A stretch of 37,725 nt of DNA from Fibrobacter sp. (GTDB lineage Bacteria > Fibrobacterota > Fibrobacteria > Fibrobacterales > Fibrobacteraceae), in NCBI GenBank assembly GCA_017530965.1, contig JAFXLS010000114.1:1-37725 (forward strand), given 5' to 3'. The notes below the pieces were generated by a model that did no database searches, had not been told where the DNA came from, and saw only the letters and a list, made by a program, of their open reading frames with translations. The position numbers and the translations under genes are program-made. Shown here piece after piece: positions 23,543 through 31,578 of the stretch; the stretch's first letter is position 1, and every line of letters begins with the position of its first letter.

Positions 23543-24526
23543 TTAGGCGTCCATCTCAGCGAGAGCCTTTTTCAACAACTGTTTTACTTCTTCTTTAAGC
23601 GAAGCCGGTTTTAAGATGCGAACATCGCCCGCAACACCCTTCAGCCAGGTCTTAAAATCCGGCGTAATGCGGAGCTTCATGTCCACAATCATATTCTTGT
23701 TCTTGTCGTAGCGCTTCGAAATCCCCGGATTAAAATGCGAACGTTCAAACTGCGTCTGCAACCACTTATTACGGATTTCAAGGGAAACTTCTTCCGGCTT
23801 GTCAGTGCTCGTATACTTGCCAAAGGCATACTTATAATGCATCGTCGCATCAAAAATAAACTTAGGCATGGCATGGTTCGTTTCTTGCACGCTCTTGATT
23901 TGTTCAAAAAGGTAATTTTTGAAAGTCTGGTTTCCCTTTTCGTCTTCTTCACCAGCGATCAAGTACAAGGTATCCACGCGCATAATCACTTTGACCGGAT
24001 TTACTTCCTTGACTTCTTCCGAAATTCCAGAATGGTCTGTGGCATGGACATACTGAATCTTGATAGCAAAACCTTCATGAATAGCCTTGAGCACGCGATT
24101 CACCATGGTATCTTGCAGTTTGTCATCGCTGAACGGGCCGTAATCCAAAACATAATCCGGGTCCGTCGAAATGGCCTCGGGCTTAAAGTCTTCTGGATTC
24201 GTGGTCTGCATAGTCTTGATGACCTTATCCAAAAGCTTAACCGTCTTGATTTCAGGGGCTGCATTTGCAGGTAAGTTCTTCTTGATTTTTTCAAGTTGCT
24301 TTACGACTTCTTGATTGAAGTTCGCTTCTTTGTCAGTCTGAATAATATAGAAGGTTTCACCGTTTTCCTTAAACTTACGAAGGCCGCAATTTTCTTCACT
24401 AATCACTTCCAAATGGCGAAAAATGGTGCGCGGTCCACAATTCATCAGCTTTGCCAAGCCGTTCACAGTCTGCTTGACCTTCAACTTGTTCTTGATTGCA
24501 TTGATTTTTTCGTAACCGGTAGCCAT
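23543..24526 (-). CDS. WYL-domain transcriptional regulator
   Basis: 327-aa DNA-binding regulator. The N-terminus is a winged HTH of the DeoR/HTH_11 type (KQTVNGLAKLMNCGPRTIFRHLEVI, about 19-45). The middle and C-terminal parts form a WYL domain (about 130-215: VLKAIHEGFAIKIQYVHA..SEEVKEVNPVKVIMRVDTLYLIAGEE) and a WCX-like C-terminal extension (VSLEIRNKWLQTQFERSHFNPG..DMKLRITPDFKTWLKGVAGDVRILKP). In the core 'W-Y-L' position the protein has 'LYLIAG'. Such domains sense nucleic acid or nucleotide ligands in some family members; the ligand here is unknown. ATG 24526 has a near-perfect AGGAGG upstream. It is followed by queA with a 1-nt gap and preceded by the BON gene with a 9-nt gap. Confidence 0.85.
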   Translation of the reverse strand: MATGYEKINAIKNKLKVKQTVNGLAKLMNCGPRTIFRHLEVISEENCGLRKFKENGETFYIIQTDKEANFNQEVVKQLEKIKKNLPANAAPEIKTVKLLDKVIKTMQTTNPEDFKPEAISTDPDYVLDYGPFSDDKLQDTMVNRVLKAIHEGFAIKIQYVHATDHSGISEEVKEVNPVKVIMRVDTLYLIAGEEDEKGNQTFKNYLFEQIKSVQETNHAMPKFIFDATMHYKYAFGKYTSTDKPEEVSLEIRNKWLQTQFERSHFNPGISKRYDKNKNMIVDMKLRITPDFKTWLKGVAGDVRILKPASLKEEVKQLLKKALAEMDA

Positions 24527-24535
24527 AGGCACCTC

Positions 24536-25774
24536 CTATACAATTCTTAATCTATTTTCAATAGATGTAGTCTTGACATTTTTCAAAACAGTTGCAAACG
24601 CAAGTTCTTTCTGCAAAATGGACTGGACTGAGCCTTCCAACAAAAATCTTCGGTTGTTGCAAGACACCCTAATATTGGCACCACGCAAAAAAGTACTAGC
24701 AGAAATTTCTGATTCAACTTTTTTGCAGAGTTCAACATTGATCGGTTCGTAAATTTCCGACACCAGACAAATCAAGTCGCGTACACCTGGAATTTCGGCC
24801 ACGCGATTTTCCAAATCCTTCGGCCGCTCATTTTCATAGCAGCTCGCCTCAATTTGAACCTTGCCATCCGACACATTCACCTTGTAATCAAACAAGCGCG
24901 TTACAGACGATTCAATCTGCTCATACACCGTCTTTTCAATTACAGCATCCGTCGTGAACGATGACGTTTCCACACGCGTAAAGTCAACACATCCGCGCAC
25001 CTTAGGAATCGCATTCACGCATTTTACAATAGCACGCTGAATTGACAGGTTTTTAACCAGGCCGTTCAAATAAACAATGCCCTGCCCCGCCTCGACAGAC
25101 ACCCTAGTACAATGTTCTGGAAACACCTGCGCCAATTTATTCTGCACAATGGAGCACAACTTATCGTTAGGCAAATTTTGCGACAACGGCGGAAGCGTAA
25201 TAAAGACAAGGGTTTTGTCTTTTAAGAGCACCACCAATTTGTCCTTTTCACCATCGTTTACCAATCCGACCGCAATGCCAAACTGATCGCGAATGGCATG
25301 GTAGATACAATCACCTAAAAGAGTTTGCGCACTCTGTATGGGCAACAAACGGTAGCCCTCAGGCGACTCCTCGTATTCAATATCTATTTTAGGCCGTTCA
25401 ATTCTTTGGTCCGGGCCGCCATCGTAATTGACAACGATAATCTGCTTGTCCGGCGATTGGAAAATACTCTTGACAACACCGGGTTTGGGAGATCCCTTAA
25501 AATAAATCCAATTACCCGCCACGATGCGGTTATAGCCATAAATCTTGGCATAATCCGTGTTGACAAATTCCCGATTGCAAAAGACGAATTCATTCGAGAA
25601 CGCTACAAAAATAGTGCCACAGGCATCGCAACTGCAGAGTAACGGAATATGCGGATCCATTCCCCCAAAGGTCGAATAAGCCTCTCGGGCAAAAATGCCG
25701 TGTTCCGTCACCTTCTGGCAACGGCGGCAAAAGAGCCTTTGAGAGTACAATCGATGAGGAAACTGAGAACGCAT
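24536..25774 (-). CDS. Cytoplasmic-looking BON-domain protein with N-terminal Cys motif
   Basis: 412-aa protein without a signal peptide. The N-terminus holds two cysteine pairs, LFCRRCQK (near 14) and LLCSCDACGT (near 46), that may bind zinc. A middle part (about 85-160) has a KOW/SH3-like stretch (GYNRIVAGNWIYFKGSPKPGVVKSIFQSPDKQIIVVNYDGGPDQ). The C-terminal half contains three BON-like modules with the usual strand-Gly-x-V pattern: VSVEAGQGIVYLNGLVKNLSIQRAIVKCVNAIPKVRGCVD, YKVNVSDGKVQIEASCYENERPKDLENRVAEIPGVRDLICLV and IRVSCNNRRFLLEGSVQSILQKELAFATVLKNVKT. BON domains usually bind membranes or lipids in the envelope, so a cytoplasmic version with a zinc ribbon is unusual. Start ATG 25774 lacks a Shine-Dalgarno. 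It is likely co-transcribed with the WYL gene. Confidence 0.68.
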   Translation of the reverse strand: MRSQFPHRLYSQRLFCRRCQKVTEHGIFAREAYSTFGGMDPHIPLLCSCDACGTIFVAFSNEFVFCNREFVNTDYAKIYGYNRIVAGNWIYFKGSPKPGVVKSIFQSPDKQIIVVNYDGGPDQRIERPKIDIEYEESPEGYRLLPIQSAQTLLGDCIYHAIRDQFGIAVGLVNDGEKDKLVVLLKDKTLVFITLPPLSQNLPNDKLCSIVQNKLAQVFPEHCTRVSVEAGQGIVYLNGLVKNLSIQRAIVKCVNAIPKVRGCVDFTRVETSSFTTDAVIEKTVYEQIESSVTRLFDYKVNVSDGKVQIEASCYENERPKDLENRVAEIPGVRDLICLVSEIYEPINVELCKKVESEISASTFLRGANIRVSCNNRRFLLEGSVQSILQKELAFATVLKNVKTTSIENRLRIV

Positions 25775-25845
25775 GAGTTTGTGTGGGATGTGAGATGTGG
25801 AATGTGAAATGAGAGAACCATTACACACTACACATTACACATTCG
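25775..25845. repeat. Short A/C-rich near-tandem repeat between gltX and the BON gene
   Basis: The 71-nt spacer is built from repeated short units: TTACACA/CTACACA steps on one side and, read as plus strand, TGTGGGATGTGAGATGTGG steps on the other. It encodes nothing. Such simple repeats may have arisen by slippage. No terminator or promoter is evident, so read-through from gltX is possible. Confidence 0.6.
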
Positions 25846-27318
25846 TCATTTCATAAGCGGCATTGCTACGTCGATACGGCGGAGCACTTCATCCTTTCCG
25901 ATGATTTCGAACATTTCCCAGAGGCCAGGGCCAGCGGTAACACCGGAAACAGCGAGACGCGGAGCACCCACGAGTTCACCGACCTTGTGGCCGCAACGTT
26001 CAGCCAAGTCGTAGAAACCCTTCTCGATCACCGGAGTCTTGAAATCTTCGATAGAAGCGAGCATATCGCGCACAAGCGTTGCCACTTCCTTGGAGCCTTC
26101 GCCAAAGTGCTTCTTGGCACCCTTTTCATCGTAAGTCGTCGGGGCCACGAAGAAGTACACAGCCATGTCGGCGAGGTCCTGCACAAAGTGGGCACGCGGC
26201 TTCAGCTGCTTCACGATTTCGTCGAGGCGAGCTTCCGGTTCGTTGGAGAGGTCGATGCCCTTGGCAACGAGGCCTTCCTTCATGATTCCCTTGAGCATAC
26301 CGTCGTCGCACAGGTGAATGTGCTGGCCGTTCATCCACTGGAGCTTCTTTTCGTCGAAGCTTGCGGACTTCGGATTGATTCGTTCCAGCGTAAAGCTGTC
26401 GACCATTTCCTTGATGGTCATGACTTCGCGGTCGTCACCCGGGTTCCAACCGAGGAGAGCGAGATAGTTCACCAGCGTTTCGGGCAAGTAACCGAGGTCG
26501 CGGAAATCACCCACGGAGGCAGCACCCTTACGCTTGGAAAGCTTACCGCCGTTCTTGTCGAGGATCACCGGCAGGTGGCACCATACAGGCGGCTGCCAGC
26601 CAAAGGCCTTGTAAAGGAGTTCGTGTTTCGGCGTGGAGCTGATCCATTCGTCGCCACGGAGCACGTGAGTCGTACCCATCAGGTGGTCATCCACGACGCT
26701 TGCAAAGTGGTAAGTCGGATAACCATCGCGCTTGATAAGCACGAGGTCGTCCAGAAGTTCGTTCTGATAGCTGATGTGGCCACGGATCATGTCATCGAAT
26801 TCGGTGACGCCAGTTTCAGGCACCTTGAAGCGGATGACAGCCTTTTCGCCAGCGGCAATGCGGGCTTCGGCTTCTTCGCGGCTGATGTTACGGCAGTGGC
26901 GGTCATAACCGGTCACCGGCACATGAGACTTTTCTTGTTCGACGCGGACTTCCTGCAGACGTTCTTCGGTGCAGAAGCAATAGTAGGCACAGCCGGCATC
27001 CAGAAGCTTCTTGATTTCGCGGTGGTAAATATCCAGGCGTTCGCTCTGGAAGTACGGACCGCAATCGCCTTCGCAACCCGGACCTTCGTCCCACTGCAGG
27101 CCAAGCCACTTGAGGTCGCGCATCAAGTCGTGCAAAGCCGTTTCGTTATAGCGCTTACGGTCGGTATCTTCGATACGCAGGTAGAACGTACCGCCCATGT
27201 GTTTTGCAAAAAAGTAGTTGTAAATAGCAGTACGCGCACCGCCCACATGCAGGTAGCCCGTCGGGCTCGGGGCAAAACGGACACGGACAGGACGGTTAGA
27301 ATTGCAATTTTCGCACAT
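25846..27318 (-). CDS. gltX: Glutamyl-tRNA synthetase
   Basis: Class I aminoacyl-tRNA synthetase that charges tRNA-Glu. The 490-aa protein has the HIGH region as RFAPSPTGYLHVGGARTAIYNYFFAK (from about residue 13), the GIn/GluRS signature YRNIS/ RCRD-like 'YDRHCRN', and KLSKRKGA as the KMSKS loop. The anticodon-binding domain is the usual helical C-terminal part. A short extension before the HIGH region contains CENCNSN, with two cysteines; I would not assign a function. ATG 27318 has GAGG at 6 nt. It is the first gene of the minus-strand run gltX / BON / WYL / queA and divergent from the AGCS transporter. The large opposite-strand ORF is its shadow. Confidence 0.96.
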   Translation of the reverse strand: MCENCNSNRPVRVRFAPSPTGYLHVGGARTAIYNYFFAKHMGGTFYLRIEDTDRKRYNETALHDLMRDLKWLGLQWDEGPGCEGDCGPYFQSERLDIYHREIKKLLDAGCAYYCFCTEERLQEVRVEQEKSHVPVTGYDRHCRNISREEAEARIAAGEKAVIRFKVPETGVTEFDDMIRGHISYQNELLDDLVLIKRDGYPTYHFASVVDDHLMGTTHVLRGDEWISSTPKHELLYKAFGWQPPVWCHLPVILDKNGGKLSKRKGAASVGDFRDLGYLPETLVNYLALLGWNPGDDREVMTIKEMVDSFTLERINPKSASFDEKKLQWMNGQHIHLCDDGMLKGIMKEGLVAKGIDLSNEPEARLDEIVKQLKPRAHFVQDLADMAVYFFVAPTTYDEKGAKKHFGEGSKEVATLVRDMLASIEDFKTPVIEKGFYDLAERCGHKVGELVGAPRLAVSGVTAGPGLWEMFEIIGKDEVLRRIDVAMPLMK

Positions 27319-27436
27319 AATTTCCTCTTTTGTTTATTCCGTGTCAAAAAATAGCAATTTAAATTGGCTCCTAGTTCAACTTTTCTATCTTTGGGGCCGT
27401 TAATCGAAACAGCCACCCTTTTTAACGGGATTATAT
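27319..27436. promoter_or_regulatory. Divergent promoter region, gltX / AGCS symporter
   Basis: 118 bp carry both promoters. Toward the symporter, TATCTTTG at 27386-27393 fits the Bacteroidota-type TAnnTTTG element, 44 nt before ATG. Toward gltX, TTGAAC then TGCTAT at 17 nt spacing on the minus strand is a possible sigma70-type pair. Both readings are by eye. Confidence 0.4.
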
Positions 27437-28879
27437 ATGGAAACTTTAAATTCCATCTTAGATGCTATTGACGGCTATGTTTGGGGAGTTCCCCTGATTG
27501 TCATCGTTCTCTTCGTGGGTTTCTTGCTCACGATTCGCCTCGGTTGCCTGCAGGTTTTGAACTTGCCGAACGCCATTCGTTACATGTTGCACAACGAAAA
27601 GGGCGGCGACGGCGAAGTTTCTAGCTTTGGCGCACTCTGCACGGCTCTTGCAGCCACCATCGGCACGGGTAACATCGTGGGTGTCGCCACCGCTATCGGT
27701 ACCGGTGGCCCGGGCGCCCTCTTCTGGATGGAAGTGGCAGCTTTCCTCGGCATGGCCACCAAGTATTCCGAAGGCTTGCTCGCCGTCAAGTACCGTACCG
27801 TCGATCAGGACGGCAAAGTTTTGGGCGGCCCCTTCTACTACATCGAAACCGGCATCAAGGAACGTTTCGGCTGGAATATGAAATGGCTCGCAGTCCTGTT
27901 CGCGATTTTCGGCGTACTCGCAGGCCTTCTCGGCATCGGCACGATTACACAGGTGAACGGTATCACCAGCGCCATGGCCCGCCTCACCCCGAACGCCCCT
28001 GAATTCATTAACCTCGGCGGCAACTCCATTTCTTGGACCACCGCAATCGCAGGCATTCTCGTTACGATTTTTGCGGCAACCGTTATCATTGGCGGCCTCA
28101 AGCGCATTGCCAAGGTTTCGACCTACATTGTCCCGATTATGGCAATCGTTTACATTCTCGCCTGCGTGCTTCTGTTGCTCTTGAACTTCGCCCAGATTCC
28201 GCTTGCCATCCAGACGATTGTGCAGGCCGCATTCAACCCGAGCGCCATTACCGGCGGTGCCGTGGGCACCATCTTTATCGCCATGCAGAAGGGCATTGCC
28301 CGCGGCATCTTCAGCAACGAAGCGGGCCTCGGTTCTGCCCCGATTGCAGCCGCTGCCGCAAAGACCAAGGAACCGGTTCGCCAGGGCCTCGTTTGCATGA
28401 CAGGCACCTTCTTCGACACCATCATCATTTGTACCATGACGGGTCTTGCCATCGTGGTTTCGGGCGCATGGGATCCGAAGCTTGGCCTCGAAGGCGTAAA
28501 CATCACCATGGAAGCATTCTCTCGCGGACTCGCCATTGTTCCGGCCGGTGCGATTATCGCCCCGTTCTTCATCGCGATTGCCCTTGTATTCTTCGCCTTC
28601 ACGACCATTCTCGGTTGGGCATACTATTCTGAAAAATGCCTGCAGTACCTGATGGGCGGCAAGAATGCCAAGGCAACGCTGATTTACCGTTGGGTGTACA
28701 TCGCCGCTATCTTTATCGGCCCCTACCTCACCGTAAGCGCAGTTTGGACCAGCGCCGACATCTTTAACGGACTCATGGCATTCCCGAACTTGGTCGCCTT
28801 GATTCTCTTGAGCGGAATTGCCGCCAAAGAAACCAAGGATTACCTGGAACGGCTTCACAACGGACACGTGGGCGACTAA
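27437..28879 (+). CDS. Alanine/glycine:cation symporter (AGCS family)
   Basis: Inner-membrane sodium-coupled amino acid transporter of 480 aa with about ten to eleven membrane segments. The AGCS signature is plain: SSFGALCTALAATIGTGNIVGVATAIGTGGPGALFWMEVAAFLGMATKYSEGLLAVKYR, then GGPFYYIETG, GGLKRIAKVSTYIVPIMAIVYIL, FIAMQKGIARGIFSNEAGLGSAPIAAAAAKTKEPVRQGLVCMTGTFFDTIIICTMTGLAIV and FTTILGWAYYSEKC. Substrates in the family are alanine, glycine or related small amino acids; the sequence does not decide which. ATG 27437 starts the first segment. A very long opposite-strand ORF inside it is an artefact of codon usage. Confidence 0.93.
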   Translation: METLNSILDAIDGYVWGVPLIVIVLFVGFLLTIRLGCLQVLNLPNAIRYMLHNEKGGDGEVSSFGALCTALAATIGTGNIVGVATAIGTGGPGALFWMEVAAFLGMATKYSEGLLAVKYRTVDQDGKVLGGPFYYIETGIKERFGWNMKWLAVLFAIFGVLAGLLGIGTITQVNGITSAMARLTPNAPEFINLGGNSISWTTAIAGILVTIFAATVIIGGLKRIAKVSTYIVPIMAIVYILACVLLLLLNFAQIPLAIQTIVQAAFNPSAITGGAVGTIFIAMQKGIARGIFSNEAGLGSAPIAAAAAKTKEPVRQGLVCMTGTFFDTIIICTMTGLAIVVSGAWDPKLGLEGVNITMEAFSRGLAIVPAGAIIAPFFIAIALVFFAFTTILGWAYYSEKCLQYLMGGKNAKATLIYRWVYIAAIFIGPYLTVSAVWTSADIFNGLMAFPNLVALILLSGIAAKETKDYLERLHNGHVGD

Positions 28880-28913
28880 TTGATAATTGATGATTGATAA
28901 TTAATATTAGATT
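28880..28913. repeat. AT-rich near-tandem TGATAAT repeat
   Basis: Between the AGCS gene and ispD are three imperfect copies of a TTGATAAT-type unit followed by TTAATATTAG. It may hold the ispD promoter, but no -35 is convincing. It is of the same simple-repeat class as 25775-25845. Confidence 0.5.
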
Positions 28914-28919
28914 TTCGGT

Positions 28920-29609
28920 ATGTGTGAAGCAAACTTGATTGGTAAATTTGCAGCGGTACTCCCTGCGGGGGGACTTGGCAAGCGCATGGGCGGAAACATT
29001 CCCAAGCAGCTCATGGTTCTGGGCGGCAAGCCCGTTTACCGTTACAGCCTCGAAACCTTCCTTTCGATGGATGAAATCGCCGAAGTCGTGATGGCCGTGC
29101 CTGCCGACTGGAAAGACCACTTTGAAAAAGATTTTTCGCACCCGAAACTAAAAATCGTCGTGGGTGGCGCAGAGCGTTGGCAGTCCGTGGAAAACGGCGT
29201 GAACGCGCTCACGAGCAACGCCGAATTCGTGCTGGTGCACGATGTGGCGCGTCCGTTCATCAGTAAAGAAATCATCCTTGACGTTTGCAAGACGCTTGTC
29301 GAAAAAGGCAGCTGCCTTGTGGCAAAGCCCGCCGTTGACACCATCAAGATTGCAAAAGACGGCTGCGTTCAGCAGACCATCGACCGCAACACCGTATGGA
29401 TGGCACAGACCCCGCAGGCAGCTTCTGTCGCCTTACTGAAAAAGCTCTACGGGCGCATTGCCGCAGAGCCTTTAAACTTTACTCCCACTGACGAGGCTAG
29501 CATTCTTGAGTATTTCGGCGAGCCGGTCTACATTGTAAAGGGTAACACCCTGAACGACAAGCTTACGACTCCCGAAGACTTCGAGATTTTCGCAAGCAGA
29601 GCCCGTTAA
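28920..29609 (+). CDS. ispD: 2-C-methyl-D-erythritol 4-phosphate cytidylyltransferase
   Basis: Joins CTP and methylerythritol phosphate to CDP-methylerythritol in the MEP pathway to isoprenoids, which also supplies the polyprenyl carrier used by the GT2/GT-C pair in this window. The 229-aa length is typical. Motifs: AAVLPAGGLGKRMGGNIPKQL with the conserved Lys for the CTP triphosphate, VVGGAERWQSVENGV, VLVHDVARPFIS, AVDTIKIAK, TPQAASVALLKKLY, TDEASILEYFGEPVYIVKGNTLNDKLTTPEDFEIF. ATG 28920 precedes the first strand without a clear Shine-Dalgarno. Its TAA shares bases with the convergent permease stop (TTAA at 29606-29609). Confidence 0.95.
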   Translation: MCEANLIGKFAAVLPAGGLGKRMGGNIPKQLMVLGGKPVYRYSLETFLSMDEIAEVVMAVPADWKDHFEKDFSHPKLKIVVGGAERWQSVENGVNALTSNAEFVLVHDVARPFISKEIILDVCKTLVEKGSCLVAKPAVDTIKIAKDGCVQQTIDRNTVWMAQTPQAASVALLKKLYGRIAAEPLNFTPTDEASILEYFGEPVYIVKGNTLNDKLTTPEDFEIFASRAR

Positions 29610-31117
29610 ACTTTTCCGCCGAATTCAAAACCGGCTTCATCGACCGCCTTCTTGAGGGCGGTTTCGTTTATATCGTCTTCGTCATGCCACTCCACGCGAA
29701 GTTCCTTTTTCGCGACATCGGCTTCGGCCGAAATCACGCCGTCTAGAACCCTTACGGCCTTTTCGACACAAGCCTTGCAGTGACTGCAACTCATGCCATT
29801 CACGCGATAAGTTTTAACGACATGTTCGTCATGATGGTGATGTTCGTGAGAATGTTCATGGCAACGGCATTCGCCTTCACCATGTTCATGATTATGTTCA
29901 TGATGATGTTCACCGCATTCGCAATGGTCTTCGCCTTCGCAGCAGCAATCATGATCTTCGCAACCGCAGCCGCAATGTCCGCAGCCACAACCCTTATGCG
30001 CAAACTTCGCATAAATAATCAGCGCAGCAAACACAATCGCGCAAACGTAGTCAAACACGCCAAGCGCACCGTGACCGTGACATTCTGCAGAACCATGCGG
30101 GAGCATCGATCCAAGGAACGTATCCATCAGGAACGTGTCGACAATAAAGCCAAAGAACATCGCTCCTAATGCAATCGAAACAAGGTAAGCTACGAGAGTA
30201 CGCTTGCCAAAGGCCTTGCCCACCACCAGCATGCTTGCAATACTCGTTGCAGGACCAGCCATCAACAGCACCAAGGCCGCACCCGGAGTAACGCCTTTTT
30301 CAACAAGAGCCAAAGCCAGCGGAATAGAACCTGTCGCACAAGTGTACATGGGCATAGCAAGCACCAGCACCACCAACATGCAAAGCAGCGGATATTCATG
30401 CAAGAACAAGAAGAAATCATCCGGCACAAAAGCTGCAATCAAGGCGCCCAGCAAAAGGCCAATAATCAGCCACTTGCTCACATCGCCAATCATGTTCACA
30501 AAGCCATATTCAAACGTTTCTTTCACCTTTTGCGCAAAAGACTTTTTCTCGTGTTCATCGTGATCATCATGGTCGCAGGAGCAGTGCTCGCCTTCGCAGC
30601 CGCAATGTTCGTGCTCGTGATGGTGTTCATGATGATGTTCGTGGCGATGTTCATGCGATTCACCAATGACAGCAACGCCTGTTTCCGGCTCATTTTTCGT
30701 GACCAGATTCGTAAACACGCCGCCAAGCATTGCCGTCACAAAAGCAGCAACCGGGCGCAAAATCGCAAACGGTCCACCCAGCAGCGAATACGTCGCCAGA
30801 ATAGAATCCACACCCGTCGCAGGCGTCGAAATCAAGAAACTCACGCTCGCACCCTTGCTTGCACCTTCTTTACGGAGTGCAATCGATGTTGGGATCACGC
30901 CACAACTGCAAATTGGGAGCGGCACACCAAACAGCGCCGACCAAAGCACCGATTTAAAAGTTGGCTTAGAAATTTTCGGTACATACAAATGGTTCGGCAC
31001 CCACACATGCAAAATGCCGGCAAGCAAAAAGCCGAGCAGCAGGAACGGCGCCATCTCCGAAAACAGCGTAAAGAATTGCCAAACAAACTTTTCCAGAATT
31101 TCTAAAACCGCAGACAT
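29606..31117 (-). CDS. SO_0444-type Cu/Zn efflux permease with metal-rich loops and HMA domain
   Basis: 503-aa inner-membrane permease (DUF318/ArsP-like fold) predicted to export a transition metal. Two repeated halves each carry a C-x-x-G-x-I-P motif (CGVIP at 72-76, CATGSIP at 260-266). A loop at about 153-190 is almost entirely His, Glu, Cys and Asp, and a tail at 372-432 is Cys/His/Glu-rich. Residues 433-503 are a heavy-metal-associated domain with the metal motif GMSCSHCKAC (Met-x-Cys-x-His-Cys type; positions 441-450) and a ferredoxin-like fold sequence. The His/Cys segments probably buffer or hand over metal to the channel; this is inference. ATG 31117 follows the ArsR TAA with no gap, which suggests translational coupling. 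The regulator's ligand set points to zinc or cobalt. Confidence 0.87.
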   Translation of the reverse strand: MSAVLEILEKFVWQFFTLFSEMAPFLLLGFLLAGILHVWVPNHLYVPKISKPTFKSVLWSALFGVPLPICSCGVIPTSIALRKEGASKGASVSFLISTPATGVDSILATYSLLGGPFAILRPVAAFVTAMLGGVFTNLVTKNEPETGVAVIGESHEHRHEHHHEHHHEHEHCGCEGEHCSCDHDDHDEHEKKSFAQKVKETFEYGFVNMIGDVSKWLIIGLLLGALIAAFVPDDFFLFLHEYPLLCMLVVLVLAMPMYTCATGSIPLALALVEKGVTPGAALVLLMAGPATSIASMLVVGKAFGKRTLVAYLVSIALGAMFFGFIVDTFLMDTFLGSMLPHGSAECHGHGALGVFDYVCAIVFAALIIYAKFAHKGCGCGHCGCGCEDHDCCCEGEDHCECGEHHHEHNHEHGEGECRCHEHSHEHHHHDEHVVKTYRVNGMSCSHCKACVEKAVRVLDGVISAEADVAKKELRVEWHDEDDINETALKKAVDEAGFEFGGKV

Positions 31118-31450
31118 TTACTTACCCTTCTTATGCAGAATGTGCGTGAGACCCGTATTGAAAATCAAACCGATATGTTCATCGTCGAGCGAATAGAACA
31201 TTTTGCGACCGTCGCGACGCGGCTTCACTAAGTTCGCCGTACGCAGAATGCGCAACTGGTGGCTCACCACCGACTGTTCCAGATTCAACTTTTCGGCAAT
31301 ATCGTTCACCGAGACTTCACCTGAAAGCAACAAATGGATAATGCGGATACGCGTGGTATCGCCAAAGAACTTGAAGAACTCCGACAGTTCGAAAAGAACA
31401 TCCATCGAGACTTCGTTTTTCACATTTTTGATACATGAACAGTTATTCAT
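31118..31450 (-). CDS. ArsR/SmtB-family metalloregulator with CzrA-type zinc site
   Basis: 110-aa metal-responsive repressor. The winged HTH is SVNDIAEKLNLEQSVVSHQLRILRTANLVKPRRDGRKMFYSL (about 47-88) preceded by the dimer helix ELSEFFKFFGDTTRIRIIHLLL. The alpha5 ligands are in exactly the CzrA spacing (Asp-x-His, then 11 and 3 residues): Asp90, His92, His103, His106. This favours zinc or cobalt. The usual alpha3 cysteines are absent, but an N-terminal Cys4-x-Cys6 (MNNCSC) might add a second site. ATG 31450 was chosen over the much longer upstream frame because homologues start near here and the palindromic operator covers it. No Shine-Dalgarno is visible. The downstream permease starts at the next base after the stop. 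Confidence 0.9.
   Translation of the reverse strand: MNNCSCIKNVKNEVSMDVLFELSEFFKFFGDTTRIRIIHLLLSGEVSVNDIAEKLNLEQSVVSHQLRILRTANLVKPRRDGRKMFYSLDDEHIGLIFNTGLTHILHKKGK
31435..31450 (-). promoter_or_regulatory. SmtB/CzrA-like operator over the arsR start codon
   Basis: ATGAATAACTGTTCAT on the minus strand is an imperfect palindrome with perfect 5-bp outer arms (ATGAA/TTCAT) that resembles the operators of alpha5-type ArsR/SmtB repressors. It begins with the ATG of the regulator. Extra TATGAAAA and TATATGAA half-sites lie just upstream. It is also coding sequence, so chance cannot be excluded. Confidence 0.5.
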
Positions 31451-31578
31451 ATTTTCATATATACATTTTTGCAAGCGCCATGTCAAGGTCAAAACCCAAA
31501 ATTCGCCCCCTTTTTCTCTAAAAGCTCGCCCAAACGCCCCCATTTTTGTATTTTTAGCCTGAAAATTGAGGATTTGTA

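Noticed and set aside
25987..27354. 455-aa opposite-strand ORF over gltX
   Set aside because: Shadow of gltX produced by codon bias; gltX carries all synthetase motifs.
27458..28867. 469-aa opposite-strand ORF inside the AGCS symporter
   Set aside because: It lies wholly inside a gene with clear family motifs, has a His/Gly/Asn-rich composition typical of a shadow frame and no start signal or homology pattern.
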